A stretch of DNA of 64,000 nt, taken from assembly GCA_019775845.1 (NCBI GenBank), contig JADQAV010000009.1:248001-312000 (forward strand), in the 5' to 3' direction. Positions within the stretch are counted from its first letter, which is position 1. Each line of letters starts with the position of its first letter. A model generated the notes under the pieces. It saw only the letters and a list, made by a program, of their open reading frames with translations, searched no databases and was not told where the DNA came from. Of this stretch, positions 10,177 through 21,011 are shown piece after piece. Origin of the DNA: Myrmaecium sp. VS I D KN 1. Lineage: Eukaryota; Ascomycota; Dothideomycetes; Valsariales; Valsariaceae. Both the position numbers and the translations under genes were made by a program.

Positions 10177-11418
10177 ATGGCAATCGGCTCGTTCAGCCGG
10201 TGCGCCCGGAAGGTGCAGCAGCCTTCAATACAGGTGCCGAACATCTGTCGCGCCGCCCGCCATCACTTCACCGCGCGGCCCTTTCTAGGCACGAGGGTTG
10301 GTGGACATGTCCAATCCGGCGCGCTGGCGCGGACGAAACAAGGCTTATCTCCATGCAGTCTTTCGTTCTCGAGAACGTCACCGCCGCTCCGACGTCCGCT
10401 ACCGCTCGCTCTGTTGCGCGCAGAATCCACGTCCGCTCTACAGGACAGAGCGGATGCCCCTCCAGCCTACCAGCCTCCGACGTCCGGGTTGCTCTCTCGC
10501 CTGCCTTCTGCCGTCGTTCCGTATGCGGAGCTGATCCGCCTTGATAAACCGACCGGCACATATTACCTCTTCTTTCCATGCCTCTTCAGCACTCTGGTAG
10601 CAGCACCATTGGCCAACCCCATCGCGGGGCCGGGGACCGTGCTTGCAACAACGGTGCTGTTCATGACGGGCGCTCTTGTCATGCGCGGGGCCGGCTGTAC
10701 GATAAACGACCTCTGGGACCGCAACCTTGATCCCCACGTTGCTCGGACCCGTCTGCGGCCGATAGCAAGAGGGGCCGTCAGTCCAGAGGCAGCTTTCATG
10801 TTCACCGGAGCTCAGCTGTTGACGGGTCTGGCAGTACTTCTACAGTTTCCCACCGAGTGCCTCTGGTACGGCATTCCCTCTCTCGCCCTCGTGGCAACCT
10901 ACCCCTTGGCGAAGCGCGTCACCTATTATCCCCAGTTCGTCCTCGGTTTGACGTTCTCGTGGGGCGCTATCATGGGGTTTCCGGCCCTCGGTGTTGATCT
11001 GTTGTCGAATCATGCGGCGCTAGTCGCTGCGTCTTGCCTTTATGCGAGCAATATCGCATGGACGGTTCTATATGATATGATCTATGCGCATATGGATATC
11101 AAAGATGACGCAAAAGTCGGGATCAAAAGCATAGCCTTGCGCCATGAGAAGGAGACCAAGCTTGTTCTGAGCGGGCTAGCTGTAGCTCAGGTAGCTCTCC
11201 TCGGAGCCACCGGAGTTGCTGTGGGTGCAGGGCCCATTTTCTTTGGGGGTGCGTGTGGGAGCGCAATCGCGACCTTGGGAACGATGATTTGGAAAGTGAA
11301 TCTGAAAAGCGTAGCTGATTGTTGGTGGTGGTTCAAGAACGGCTGCTTGTTCACAGGCGGAGGCATAAGCATTGGGCTGCTGGGAGAATACATAGCTCGT
11401 CTAGTGGGTCTATATTGA
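10177..11418 (+). CDS. COQ2: 4-hydroxybenzoate polyprenyltransferase, mitochondrial (COQ2)
   Basis: A single exon of 413 residues. The frame is open further upstream, but the first in-frame ATG is at 10177. The first 90 residues are rich in Arg, Ser and Ala and poor in acidic residues, as in a mitochondrial presequence. The UbiA-family membrane domain follows. The first aspartate-rich motif is NDLWDRNLDPHVARTR, and the second is YDMIYAHMDIKDDAKVG; together they bind Mg-prenyl diphosphate. ELIRLDKPTGTYYLFFPCL is the typical UbiA/COQ2 entry helix. Multiple hydrophobic helices follow to the C-terminus. The enzyme attaches the polyprenyl tail to 4-hydroxybenzoate in ubiquinone synthesis at the inner mitochondrial membrane. 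It converges with the O-methyltransferase gene, with only 125 bp between stop codons. Confidence 0.95.
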   Translation: MAIGSFSRCARKVQQPSIQVPNICRAARHHFTARPFLGTRVGGHVQSGALARTKQGLSPCSLSFSRTSPPLRRPLPLALLRAESTSALQDRADAPPAYQPPTSGLLSRLPSAVVPYAELIRLDKPTGTYYLFFPCLFSTLVAAPLANPIAGPGTVLATTVLFMTGALVMRGAGCTINDLWDRNLDPHVARTRLRPIARGAVSPEAAFMFTGAQLLTGLAVLLQFPTECLWYGIPSLALVATYPLAKRVTYYPQFVLGLTFSWGAIMGFPALGVDLLSNHAALVAASCLYASNIAWTVLYDMIYAHMDIKDDAKVGIKSIALRHEKETKLVLSGLAVAQVALLGATGVAVGAGPIFFGGACGSAIATLGTMIWKVNLKSVADCWWWFKNGCLFTGGGISIGLLGEYIARLVGLY

Positions 11419-11543
11419 ACAGATACTATGAGATCTATACTGGGTGGGATGCCAGCATGCCTTGTGGAATATCAACGGCATTCGGTACATCTCGCACTAT
11501 TGAAAAGTAGTAGTGCATGGCTGAGACGACAAACATCCATCCA

Positions 11544-12269
11544 CTACTCCTTCACGATGGCCATCAGAAACCCGTCATAATTCTTGTCCCCAACAGTCTG
11601 CATGACAACCGCATCCACACGCTTGTCAGCTCCGACCTTCTCGACAACCAACCGGCTTCCTTGCACCCGCGTGTCCGTCAAGGCGAGTTTCTCATCCGCC
11701 ACCGTCCCTTTCCTGACCACATTATCCACGATGATGCACGCACGAGGCCGACTCATCCCAACCGCCAGGTCAAAATAAGCCCAATTATTCTCCTTATCAG
11801 CGTCAATGAACACGAGTCCAAACGGCGGCCTCGCGCCGCTCCGGACCTCCTCCCGCAGCCTCGCCAGCACCTCCAGACCCTTCCCCACCACCACCTCGAC
11901 CCTGCTGCCGACGCCAGCGCGCTCCAGATTCTCCCGGGCGACCCGCGCGTGCTTCTCGCTGACCTCGACGCTGGTGACGCGGACGGAAGGCGACGCGGAC
12001 GCGAGCCAGATGGTGGAATACCCGCCCAGGGTGCCGACCTCCAGCACGTGCTCCACCCCGAGCAGCTGGCACTGCAGCATCAGGAACTTCCCCTGCGCCG
12101 CGGAGACCGCGATGTTGGGGAGCCCTTGCTCCGCGGAGTGCTGCAGGGCGGAGGTCAGCGCGTCCCGGCGCGGCGACGCGCTGTCCGGATGCAGGTGCTG
12201 GAAGGTGAAGTTGTCGACGGCGGTCCAGCGCGGGTCTTGCTCGTAGGATTGGCCGGGTTGGGATGACAT
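11544..12269 (-). CDS. Class I SAM-dependent O-methyltransferase (Methyltransf_3)
   Basis: An intronless gene of 241 residues, the normal length for the caffeoyl-CoA/catechol O-methyltransferase family. Motif I is VLEVGTLGGYSTIWLA (about residues 75-90), an acidic VTSVEVSEKHA strand follows, and the metal and active-site loop is FIDADKENNWAYFDLA. CIIVDNVVRKG is the family's later D-N pair. The N-terminal QGKFLMLQC helix matches TxxQGxFL in fungal members. It methylates a hydroxyl of a small aromatic molecule; the substrate cannot be read from sequence. No polyketide synthase, NRPS, P450 or pathway regulator is adjacent, so it is not part of an evident secondary metabolite cluster. Confidence 0.93.
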   Translation of the reverse strand: MSSQPGQSYEQDPRWTAVDNFTFQHLHPDSASPRRDALTSALQHSAEQGLPNIAVSAAQGKFLMLQCQLLGVEHVLEVGTLGGYSTIWLASASPSVRVTSVEVSEKHARVARENLERAGVGSRVEVVVGKGLEVLARLREEVRSGARPPFGLVFIDADKENNWAYFDLAVGMSRPRACIIVDNVVRKGTVADEKLALTDTRVQGSRLVVEKVGADKRVDAVVMQTVGDKNYDGFLMAIVKE

Positions 12270-12933
12270 TGTTGGCGGTGGGTGCGGAATAGTATTTAGC
12301 TTAGGAATGGGGGTAGGACAGTCGGGACGATAAGGATGGGAAAGGTGTCACACGGGGCGGAAAAGGTATATTTAAGGCTTGATGGTATCTACCTGAATGT
12401 CGCGCTCTTGTATTTATACACAGCTACGTAGGCATCCACGGAGGTACTGAACCCCGCATGTTCCATCGGAAAAGCGGGTATCGGCCGGAACGGTCGGCCG
12501 ATGGTGACATACCGTAGCCTCGTTCTACCGATGGCAGGATTGCGGTATGACACATCAGTAGTAGGGATGAGTGCAGTGCACTTGGGTTTATCCGGGAATC
12601 CGCATCCTGGCTAAAGAACGTGAAGATATCACGGAATCCCTGATCTACTTGCTCTATACCTTATACTTGATTCAATAAACATGGCTTTCCCTTTGAATCA
12701 GGAGTATATTTATTTTAGAAAGGAAAAAAAAAAAAAAAAAGAAAGAAAGAAACAGCTGTTCAAAATGATTCAAACCTTGTGGACTCCATACAAGGGTCGA
12801 GTATAACCGTTTCCTTCTCAGATTTTACTATAAAAGGATGTATCTATACAACGCCGTACACTTCTATTATAACACTTCCTACTCCATCGGCGGCTGGGCT
12901 TTTGAAATACAACAAGGGGTGCCTGTAGTTCCC
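12270..12933. other. Intergenic spacer upstream of the O-methyltransferase gene
   Basis: This 660-bp AT-richer spacer lies between the O-methyltransferase start and the transporter stop, both genes on the minus strand. It carries an A17 run at 12724-12740 followed by GAAA steps. No gene is visible. Confidence 0.65.
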
Positions 12934-14947
12934 TTAACACGTAGAAACGCTTCCACTATCTGTAAATATTTGTTAGACTATTGCTGCGCTGAAAATACAG
13001 CATGTAACCCTCACCTTTCGTTATCTTCGTTAAAGCAGTTATGAGACTGATCGCCATGACGCAGGTTCCAAACGCAACGCAACCGCCCGCCACGTATGTC
13101 TTCCAGCTTCTGCTGCTCAACTTGATGAAGCACAGAGGCGGCAGGATGTACGCGAGGGCACAGGCGCTCGTTGCGCCGATCAGTTCGAAAACAGAGCCTA
13201 GATCGCAGGTGATCAGAGACAGAGTCATCGCGGCCACGACCAGCGAGGTCGTGAAGATAAGATGTAGGTTCGGATTCCAGGGCTCCCCTGGGAAGTAATA
13301 GTTGGTCATGACTTCGCGACACACGAACGCCTCCAGAGGAAGGGTTGTCAACATGTTCAGGCCGAAACAACTGGAAAGATTGTTAGTATCGCTATCGGCC
13401 AATGCCCAGAATCTGCAACTGCAGGGGGAAGAGTTCATACAGTCTTGCGATGTTCACAAGCGCGTTATTGGTGGGGAAGTTATTCAAGACATTCCCCTGA
13501 GTTCGGTCGCCAAATGTTAAATATCCAGCCACACCCATGATAAGGCACGCTACCATGGATATACCGGTTGAGTAATGTGTGACTCGGGCGAATCGATCCA
13601 TAGTCGGTTTTCGGAGTGAGCCGTAGATGAGGAGGCTGTTGTGGTCTGTATAAGCCTGTTAAATCTAGCTTCAACGGATGTGGTCTCGAAAGGGGGGTTA
13701 CATACGGCAGACAAAGGCTAGAAAAGTCAGCATATGTTCAGCAACAAGACAGATGGGACAGACGAACCGAAAGATATGACGCCCACAGCTTGGAGAATCC
13801 CAGAATGCACCAGTAATCCGCCCTCTATTTTGCCCCTCATGTCAGAGGGCACGCGGGGTCCTTGAGTGACGACAGCTATGATAATGACCAACATGCTCAT
13901 CAACGCCAGCGTGCTCGCCTTCGCTAACTGGGGGATTGGTCAGCATCCGCGGCTGTAACTGGACGAGGAGAGTTTACTTTTGCAATATCCCGATATAAGG
14001 AGAGCGGGTAGGATATCCCAAGAATGAAGAGAACAATGACAGCCCTTCGATCAGTCAGTAGCCAAAGGAAGGACATATCAGGCAGGCTCGGGAACAAGGC
14101 AGTCATGACGTGCGGGATGGTGTCGCCCACAATGATACAGAAAGCTAGCATGCCGCCAAAAGCACTATACAAGAATCTATTAGCTGCTACCGAATCTATC
14201 AATAGTAGCATGAACACGTACAATGCCCACTGCGCCGCGGAGATGGCGATGAGGCCTGGTCTTCCAAAGCAGTGTTGGACTGTGGCTTGGAAAGAATCAG
14301 TGCCGCTCAGCTTGGAGTTCACTACGATCAGGCGTATGGTCCAATCCACAATCACGGTCAGGGTGCAGAGGAGCAGGATCCCCACCACAAGGCCAGCTTG
14401 ACGAAATGCATAAGGTTGTCCAATGATACCAGCGCCACTTTCAGGAGTCAGCTATGGACCTCAAGACGAGCAGGCTGCTCTGACAGCTGGTCTCCTCTCA
14501 CATAATACTATTGGCCATGTTCATGAACGCACTATGCATGCCGCTTTTAGGCCTGGCGCTCTCTAGGAAGTCCTCCGCGTTCAACGACTCTGCCATGGCC
14601 ACTGTCACGCTCGGAGCCTCGATTCCTGTCAGAAGAGGCAACCTTTGTTCTCCTCGTCCTACACCATTGTTCGTGAAGTAGTCCTCGTCGTCCAACGAAT
14701 ACCGCCCCTCGTCCTCAATGTCAAAGCGAACACGATTAGGGGTCCTTGGTGTGCCATCGGCACGGTGCTGCGCAAAGGAGGATTGTCGTTGCGGCGGGCC
14801 GGTCCTCAAGGGGCCTGCAGGCGTGGCGGCATGGGGGACATGTCCGCTATCTGGAGAGCCTGGCGAATCCACGGATTGAGTTTCGGCGGCATGGTCGGGG
14901 CTATCCGGTTTATCGCGGTAGGCCGGGGGGCTATCTTCTGTGGCCAT
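12934..14947 (-). CDS. Vacuolar-type amino acid transporter, AAAP family (AVT-like)
   Basis: Seven exons on the minus strand: 14947-14502, 14437-13978, 13927-13768, 13717-13706, 13645-13441, 13370-13015 and 12959-12934, giving 554 residues with consistent phases. The first 140 residues are a Ser/Pro-rich cytosolic tail. The transporter core opens with NSIIGAGIIGQPYAFRQAG, the first AAAP helix, followed by about ten more hydrophobic segments. These include WTIRLIVVNSKLSG, FVCHHNSLLIYGSL and GYLTFGDRTQGNVLNNFP, typical of AVT2-like proteins. The fourth exon is only 12 nt, yet it is needed to join SF to AFVCHH. The last intron (13014-12960) carries a CTAAC branch and its splicing gives the short end DSGSVSTC. 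The family exchanges neutral amino acids across the vacuolar membrane. It is divergent from the golgin gene. Confidence 0.88.
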
Positions 14948-15283
14948 TGTAGCGCAGAGTGGACATGGTGGTCATGTAGAAGGTGGAAGGAGTGCCAGGA
15001 ATGCTGCCTGAGGTGCGGTGACGGAGCGGAGCTCGGGGCAGTCCCTTTACGAATCTCAAGGGCGCCGGGGCGGAGATCGCGAGCTGCTTCCGCTGACTAG
15101 CGCGCCTTGCCTGCAAGTCGGAGGGCCCTTGGCCCAGGAAGCGGGTACGTACTCCCGCTAGAGCCACCTGGATTCGCAATACGTACCTTCGCAGTAACGG
15201 CCACGACGCACGCGTTGCATGCGCTCATAGGGGAACCACTTCACCGCATAGCTACCGCCAATTCATTATACCTCGCTGGCAAT
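14948..15283. other. Shared promoter interval, AVT transporter / golgin
   Basis: Only 336 bp separate the two divergent start codons, so both promoters must be compact or shared. No further gene is seen. Confidence 0.6.
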
Positions 15284-17278
15284 ATGTCCGCGGCTGGGCC
15301 CGAAAATCCGGCACTGAACCCTCCAGGTCCGCTTGCAACCCTGCGATTCGTCCGCAATCGCTCCAATGCCTTGCATTCCATCCGAAGCAGCGACTAACTA
15401 GAGTTTCTGTTCAGTATCCAAGTCGAAGAAGAAGAATAAGAAGAAAAGAGTTTCCGGGACCAAAAATGAGCCTACCCAGCGGCAAGGGCTTTCCAACGGA
15501 ACGTCTGCCATGAACGACGATGACGACGGAGAGGAAGCCGAAGAAGATGGCAGCGCGGTCGAACAAACGTCGCCAATTGTAAGCCAGAATATCGCTCTGG
15601 GTAAACGGCGTATTAACATTGCGAATTAGAAAGCCTCCAGCGACGAAAAAGAGGCGATAGGGGCGCAGAAACAAGAAGACGTAGACACGAGTGTGCCACC
15701 TGCCAACGGCTCAAAGCCTATGACCAACGCGATTGCGGACTCCCCACAGACCGGCTCCCCGGAGAGCGCTATACCCGGAGACACACGTGAAAAGTTGGAC
15801 GCATTGGTCATGGAGCGTAATAATCTACGCGCAGAGGTCACGGAGCTGCGCAAATCTCTGGAAACAATTCAGGGAAAACACCAAGGGGAGATAGCGGAGC
15901 TGCAGGAGCAGCTCGTAGATGCTCGGTCCGGCAAGGAGCATGTTGAGACGCAGTACCGCAACTTGTTGGGGAAGGTCAACACAATCAAGTCTCAACTGGG
16001 GGAGCGCTTAAAGCAGGATGCTGTAGGTCTTTACGAGGAGACAGTGACTCGTTCCTTGATCGCTAATACATTAACAGGAGGAGCTTGCACAGGCTCGTGA
16101 AACTATTGAAGAACTCGAGGATCAGAATCGCTCTTTGAAAGAGGCAAATGATCAACTCCTGAGAGATGTTGATCAACTAAAGGAGGAAAGCCGAGATCAA
16201 GCACAAGAGATTACAGAGCTGCGCAGCCGGTCAACGCTCAGCCAACAGAATTGGCTCAAAGAGCGTGACGAACTGATACAGCGAGAAGCTTACGCTAGAG
16301 AAGAGTTCGAAACAGCTAAACAGGCCATGCAAGACTGGGAGATTCTGGCCATGGAAGAGAGGTCACTGCGGGAGAACCTGGGCGAACGTGTTGCGGAACT
16401 GGAGGAGCAACTCTCGCACCAAAGGGAACTCTACGAGAGAGCCTCCTCCGAAAGGGAAACCCAGTCTTCGACGATAGATGGCCTGCAAAGAGCATTGCAG
16501 GAAATACAGAATGGTGAGTAATTCAGCCTTTCGACATTTGGCGACGGCCGGTGATGTCTGACAATATCCGTAGCACGTAAAAAAGAACTACGAGAAGTCG
16601 TAGAGAATTGCCAGAGTCAGCTGGATTCCCTCCGAAAACAGCTCCAAGAAGCCGAGGCAGCCTCGTCTAGCTCTAAAGCGGCCCTTGAAGCTGCTCAGAA
16701 AGAGCTTGAACGTGTATTACCTTTCGAGAAGGAAGTCAAAGAGAAGAATCTCTTGATTGGGAAGCTCAAGCATGAAGCAGTGATTCTGAACGATCACCTT
16801 ACGAAGGCACTACGCATGCTAAAGAAAGGAAAGCCGGAAGACAATGTCGACCGGCAGATTGTCTCCAACTACTTCCTGCATTTCCTTGCCATCGACCGGT
16901 CTGACCCTAAGAAGTTTGAAGCGTTGCAGCTGATTGCTGCGTTATTGAATTGGAACGAAGGTTCGTCAAGCGTCGACAATATTGAGATGTACCTTACTGA
17001 CCTTCATAGAACAACGGGAGCAGGCTGGCCTTGCTCGTCCGGGCGCATCCAGCAGTAATCTGCGTATTCCTATCTCACCATTCCGACGAACCCCGAGCAC
17101 GCCTTCATTGAGCTCAGATCCTATGTTCATGCACGAGAACAGCACCAGCAAAGAATCATTAGCTGAGCTATGGTCCAACTTCTTAGAACAAGAAGCTGCA
17201 AGCCAACCGAGTGGGTCAAGACGCGGGAGCACGTCTACCTCTACAGTACACAACAGTGGCAATGTCCCAAAGCCCTGA
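15284..17278 (+). CDS. RUD3: Golgin with coiled coil and GRAB-type C-terminus (Rud3/GMAP-210-like)
   Basis: Six exons: 15284-15326, 15415-15578, 15630-16022, 16078-16513, 16574-16960 and 17010-17278, 563 residues. The N-terminus has a Lys-rich cluster (SKSKKKNKKKR) and an acidic patch. Residues of roughly 130-400 form a long heptad coiled coil (ALVMERNNLRAEVTELRKSL and onwards). The C-terminal domain (about 410-490) reads LLIGKLKHEAVILNDHLTKAL, then VDRQIVSNYFLHFLAIDRSD and ALLNWNEEQREQAGL, the pattern of the GRIP-related Arf-binding domain of Rud3. Such golgins tether vesicles at the cis-Golgi through Arf1. The first intron uses an unusual GTCCGC donor, chosen because it restores phase from the only nearby ATG; the first exon is therefore the least certain part. 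The 3' exon is a Ser-rich tail. Confidence 0.83.
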
Positions 17279-18123
17279 AAGCATCAAGGCGCTGACCTTA
17301 GCCCTGTCTCATCTAACCCGGAACGTGTATTCCTCTTCTATATTAGGAAAGTATAATATTGATTTCCTCAGTACGCGAGTCTTGCATTACCTTGAGCTAG
17401 CCGGCAACTGGGACTCGCGTGTTCTATCTGGCAGCCCTGTGCCTTGTTCCAATGGAGCTTATGTTGCATCTACTGGCATTTTAGCGCCACTGTTCTTGAT
17501 TAGGACATCACCACTGCACATACGCGGCGAAGCTTGCTTCTTGTAAGACCTAATGAAAGCTGATTTTCGTATCGAGACAGTGCCACAAGCCAAAGGGTTG
17601 GTGTTCCTCTATGTACCTTCGTGTCAAAACTGACCACCGCTGCTTTCATGTTTCCAATATCAAGACCATATTCCCCGTTACTTGAGTCCTATCAGAATGT
17701 TGCATAACTCGCGAGTAATATTTTGAGGAACATAAAAACTACCATAGACTGGCTTGTTTGATTCACAGCGTTGCCGTATGGGGTACTAAGACCCCTCCGT
17801 TGTACCTAGATAAGGCGATAAGGCTGCCACTATAATTGATCGGACTTTGATACATTACATATGTACACACTGATGCTGGATATGTAATGTAGTCACTCAA
17901 GGCGTACGCACTCATACCAGCTCAGGAAGCCTGTCAAGATCATATGCATAAGCTTCTTTCTGCGTGGCTGCCGCTGGCCCGCGCCGTGAGAAAGCCTCCG
18001 AGACCGATCAATATGTCAAGCTGCATGTCGCTCCACCAAACTTCGCCGTCCCAACATCCCATCCGCCCAACCTCCCCCGTCCTGAGCGCAGCCCATCCCG
18101 ATCCCGCAGACACCGCAGCCAAC
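17279..18123. other. Intergenic spacer, golgin to guanylate kinase
   Basis: About 845 bp between two plus-strand genes. The part before 17944 holds nothing recognisable. From 17944 the guanylate kinase frame is open and contains in-frame ATGs, so a longer protein is possible. Confidence 0.6.
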
Positions 18124-18925
18124 ATGCCCCCGACGACCATCGACCTGAGCGCGCTGGAGAAGAACCGGCCGATCGTGATCTCGGGACCGAGCGGCGCCGG
18201 GAAGAGCACGATCCTGAAGCGGCTGTTCGACGAGTTCCCCGACCGCTTCGGCTTCAGCATCTCTCGTACGCACAACCCACCCCATCCCGTCTTCGCAACC
18301 CCTCCCCCCCTTCCCTCTTGCGCGCGGGCGCTCTGGGTCCTAACCGTTCCGCGCCTCGCGACGCCGTACATAGATACCACGCGCGCGCCCCGGCCCGGCG
18401 AGCAGGACGGCCGCGAATACTACTTCACCACCCGCGATGCCTTCGAGAAGCTCGTCGCCGAGGGCGGCTTCATCGAGCACGCCCAGTTCGGCGGCAACTA
18501 CTACGGCACCTCCGTCATGACCGTCGCCAACATCGCCGCGCAGGGCCGCACCTGCATCCTCGACATCGAGATGGAGGTACGTTCAGGGCCCGGTCCCAAC
18601 CCCTTCATAGGCTTTGCCTGTTGACCAGATCGTCTTTCTCTCTTTCCCGGTCACATAGGGCGTGAAGCAAGTGGCGTCCCACCCATTCTTCCCGCGACCT
18701 CGGTTCCTCTTCCTCGCGCCGCCCTCTGTGGAAGTTCTCGAGCAGAGACTTCGCGGGCGGAACACGGACTCCGAAGAGGCGATCCAGAAGCGGCTGGCTC
18801 AGGCCAAAGTCGAACTTGAGTTTGCGAAGACCGGGGGTATTCATGACAAGGTGGTGGTCAACGATGATTTGGACAAAGCCTACAAGGAGGTCAGGGAGTT
18901 CATCGTCGGAGAGGCAAGCGCATAA
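18124..18925 (+). CDS. GUK1: Guanylate kinase
   Basis: Exons 18124-18265, 18374-18576 and 18659-18925 give 203 residues, close to the family norm of about 190-200. The P-loop is GPSGAGKST (residues 21-29). The first splice rebuilds [13 protein letters not shown], the GMP-binding loop. YYF then F-E-K-L and [17 protein letters not shown] form the substrate core, followed by [27 protein letters not shown] (the lid) and a C-terminal [13 protein letters not shown]. It phosphorylates GMP to GDP in the cytosol. The start at 18124 was chosen from family length, but the frame continues upstream with ATGs at 17944 and 18014. Convergent with the septin gene. Confidence 0.95.
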
Positions 18926-19365
18926 GGGAGTTGGGCGCGGATCCGCTCAAGACGTCGTGGATCACTCAAGCAGTTTCATGTCCAAAGGGTATACGATTGG
19001 CTGGTGGTATTCAAAAGCTAATTAAAAAAGAAACTGTATTACCAGTGCTACTGTAGATACTGGGGACCAGAAAGGAACTAGCAGCTAGAACATGTAGGAA
19101 GGACTGAGATCTCGTTCAGTCCAAAAAAAAAGAGTAGTTTTGGGCAATTAAAACAAATGAAAGGTCCAGCTTGGAAGATTGCAGCCCCTGATAGGATTGA
19201 ACCACCCACTTACTGCTCCATCGCTAAGGTTTATGGTGAGAGAAAAGAACAAATGAGACCGCGTCTCGCTGGATGTCCGAGAGGAATACATATATTGGTA
19301 TCAAACGACTTCACTGGTTCGCTCTGAGTGTCTTGTGCTTTTGGAATATTCAGAGAAGCACCAAA
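18926..19365. other. Convergent spacer, guanylate kinase / septin
   Basis: 440 bp between two 3' ends, AT-rich with a short A tract near 19123. A stretch around 19185-19215 has a tRNA-like T-loop on the minus strand but no matching acceptor stem. No gene supported. Confidence 0.65.
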
Positions 19366-20503
19366 TTAGTATCCGTTCATGGTCATTCTCTGGCTGCTTC
19401 GACTAAGCTCTCGGTCGGCGCTAGGAGAAATCGGCCTGCTGCCGTGGCCAACAGCGGAGCTTTCCTTCAAAGCAAGCAATTGTTTCGCCCGGAAGGACTC
19501 GTAGTGGATCTGAGAGGTAGTCTCAATGAGATCCTGGAGATGGGTGCGGGTCAAGAAGTTCCGTAGGTAAACGAATTCGCAGTGGTTCTCATCCTCAACT
19601 ATGAACTGTTAGCCACGATTGCGCTCGCATTTCCTGATTTACGCCATACCATTGATCACACCCCAGCGGTTCTGACGCCCGCGAACCTGCTTGCCGCCTA
19701 CAACAATGGTCTTCTCCGACCCGACGACTGCAAATGGGATCAAGTTCTTGATCTGAGCGTTCAGGGCCACTTCTTCCTGGTCATGCTCCTCATTGTCATA
19801 AGGATACATCCTCAGGTTGTGGAAGGCGAATTCCTCTTTTATCCTCTGCTTGAATTCGGCGCGCTCCTCCAGCGTCAAGCTGTCACTCTTGGCGATAACA
19901 GGTACAACGTTGACAAATTCTGACAGCTTCTTCAGAACCACGATGTCGATAGGCTTGAGCGAGTGTCCGGATGGCTGAATGAAGAACAAGCAGCAGTGGA
20001 TACGTGTGTCCTGGAGGTAGCGTTCACGTTGTGCGGTGAGCTCCTTCCTCAGGTACGCACTGTGCTGGTCTTTGATGTACTTGACAATCGGATCCCAGCA
20101 GCGTTCGTTGTTGATCAGATCGCCATAGCCAGGGGTGTCGACGATGTTGAGCCGAAGGCGAACGCCGTTCTCTTCGATGATGTGGGAGACAGCTTGTATC
20201 TCAGTGGTGCTGCGAATGGGCTCTTCCGGGGACAGGCGGCCCTTGCTGTCCATAAGGTGCGATGCAAAGATGGTATTGATGAGGGTGGACTTGCCCAAGC
20301 CCGTTTGACCTATTACGGCTGTGTTAGCTGGGCGATGGATACTATCAGAGGATCTGCAACCAGTCGTACGTACCGACGCAAATGATGTTGAATTGGAAGC
20401 CACGCTTCAGGAGCTTCTTTTCGATCTGAGATGTGATGCTGTCGAAACCGACATGGCTTTTGGGGTAGACAGGAGGCTTGTCCTGAACTCCGGCGGTAGC
20501 CAT
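19366..20503 (-). CDS. CDC10: Septin, Cdc10 class (AspD-like)
   Basis: Three exons on the minus strand, 20503-20374, 20309-19650 and 19598-19366, give 340 residues. The N-terminus has HVGFDSITSQIEKKLLKRGF, the polybasic region that binds membrane phosphoinositides. The GTPase motifs are G1 GQTGLGKST, G3 DTPGYGD and G4 AKSD. The septin-unique element is present as RGRQNRWGVINVEDENHCEF. The C-terminus ends without a long coiled coil, in SRPISPSADRELSRSSQR, which together with the KYIKDQHSAYLRKELTAQRE segment and short length points to the Cdc10 class rather than Cdc3, Cdc11 or Cdc12. Septins form filaments at septation sites and hyphal tips. It is divergent from the bL32m gene. Confidence 0.92.
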
Positions 20504-21011
20504 TGTGGAGCTGTGTTATGGAGTTGAAGGAGCGCTGGGAGAGAGAATGAGAGAACGATGGAGATGGGACCGGGCGGCAGTATACGGGACGTAGAACGCT
20601 GCGATGGGGGATGGAGTCGTGCGATGGGCGTGAGGGTGTGAGGTGAGGTTCGCTCAGGGTCTCTCGCTCTCTCCTGGCGAACTAGGACGTGGACCTTGAG
20701 TATGATTGGCTTGGGGCTTGAGCGGGAAAGGGGCAGCTTCGACCTGGGACGCGCGCCGAGCAAGGGGCCGCCCAGTTGGGTTTGGTACGCCTTCTCGGGC
20801 CGACGTGGATCTAGCAAATCTTGGGCCGAGCAATCCATCCTCACAGGTGAACACCACATCAAGCGCGTACTTACAGCACCATTCGATTCTGCCCGCCATT
20901 CGTAACAGCCTGCCCAGGCCGATCGCACCCGGTTCGAATTGTATTCCTCTACCTGCTTGCGTTTAGAGCCTACCACCACCCGCCGCCGCCTCGATCCGGA
21001 CGCCGTTCACA
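20504..21011. other. Divergent promoter interval, septin / bL32m
   Basis: 508 bp between start codons, GC-rich with GA-rich leader sequence next to the septin start. No gene supported. Confidence 0.6.

Noticed and set aside
11544-12269. O-methyltransferase as part of a secondary metabolite cluster
   Set aside because: No backbone synthase, P450, transporter of the drug type or pathway regulator is adjacent; neighbours are COQ2 and an amino acid transporter.
19185-19260. tRNA-like T-loop on the minus strand (GGTTCAATCC context)
   Set aside because: The T-arm pairs only with G-U help, and no 5' segment at the right distance pairs with the would-be acceptor strand. No anticodon arm can be drawn.
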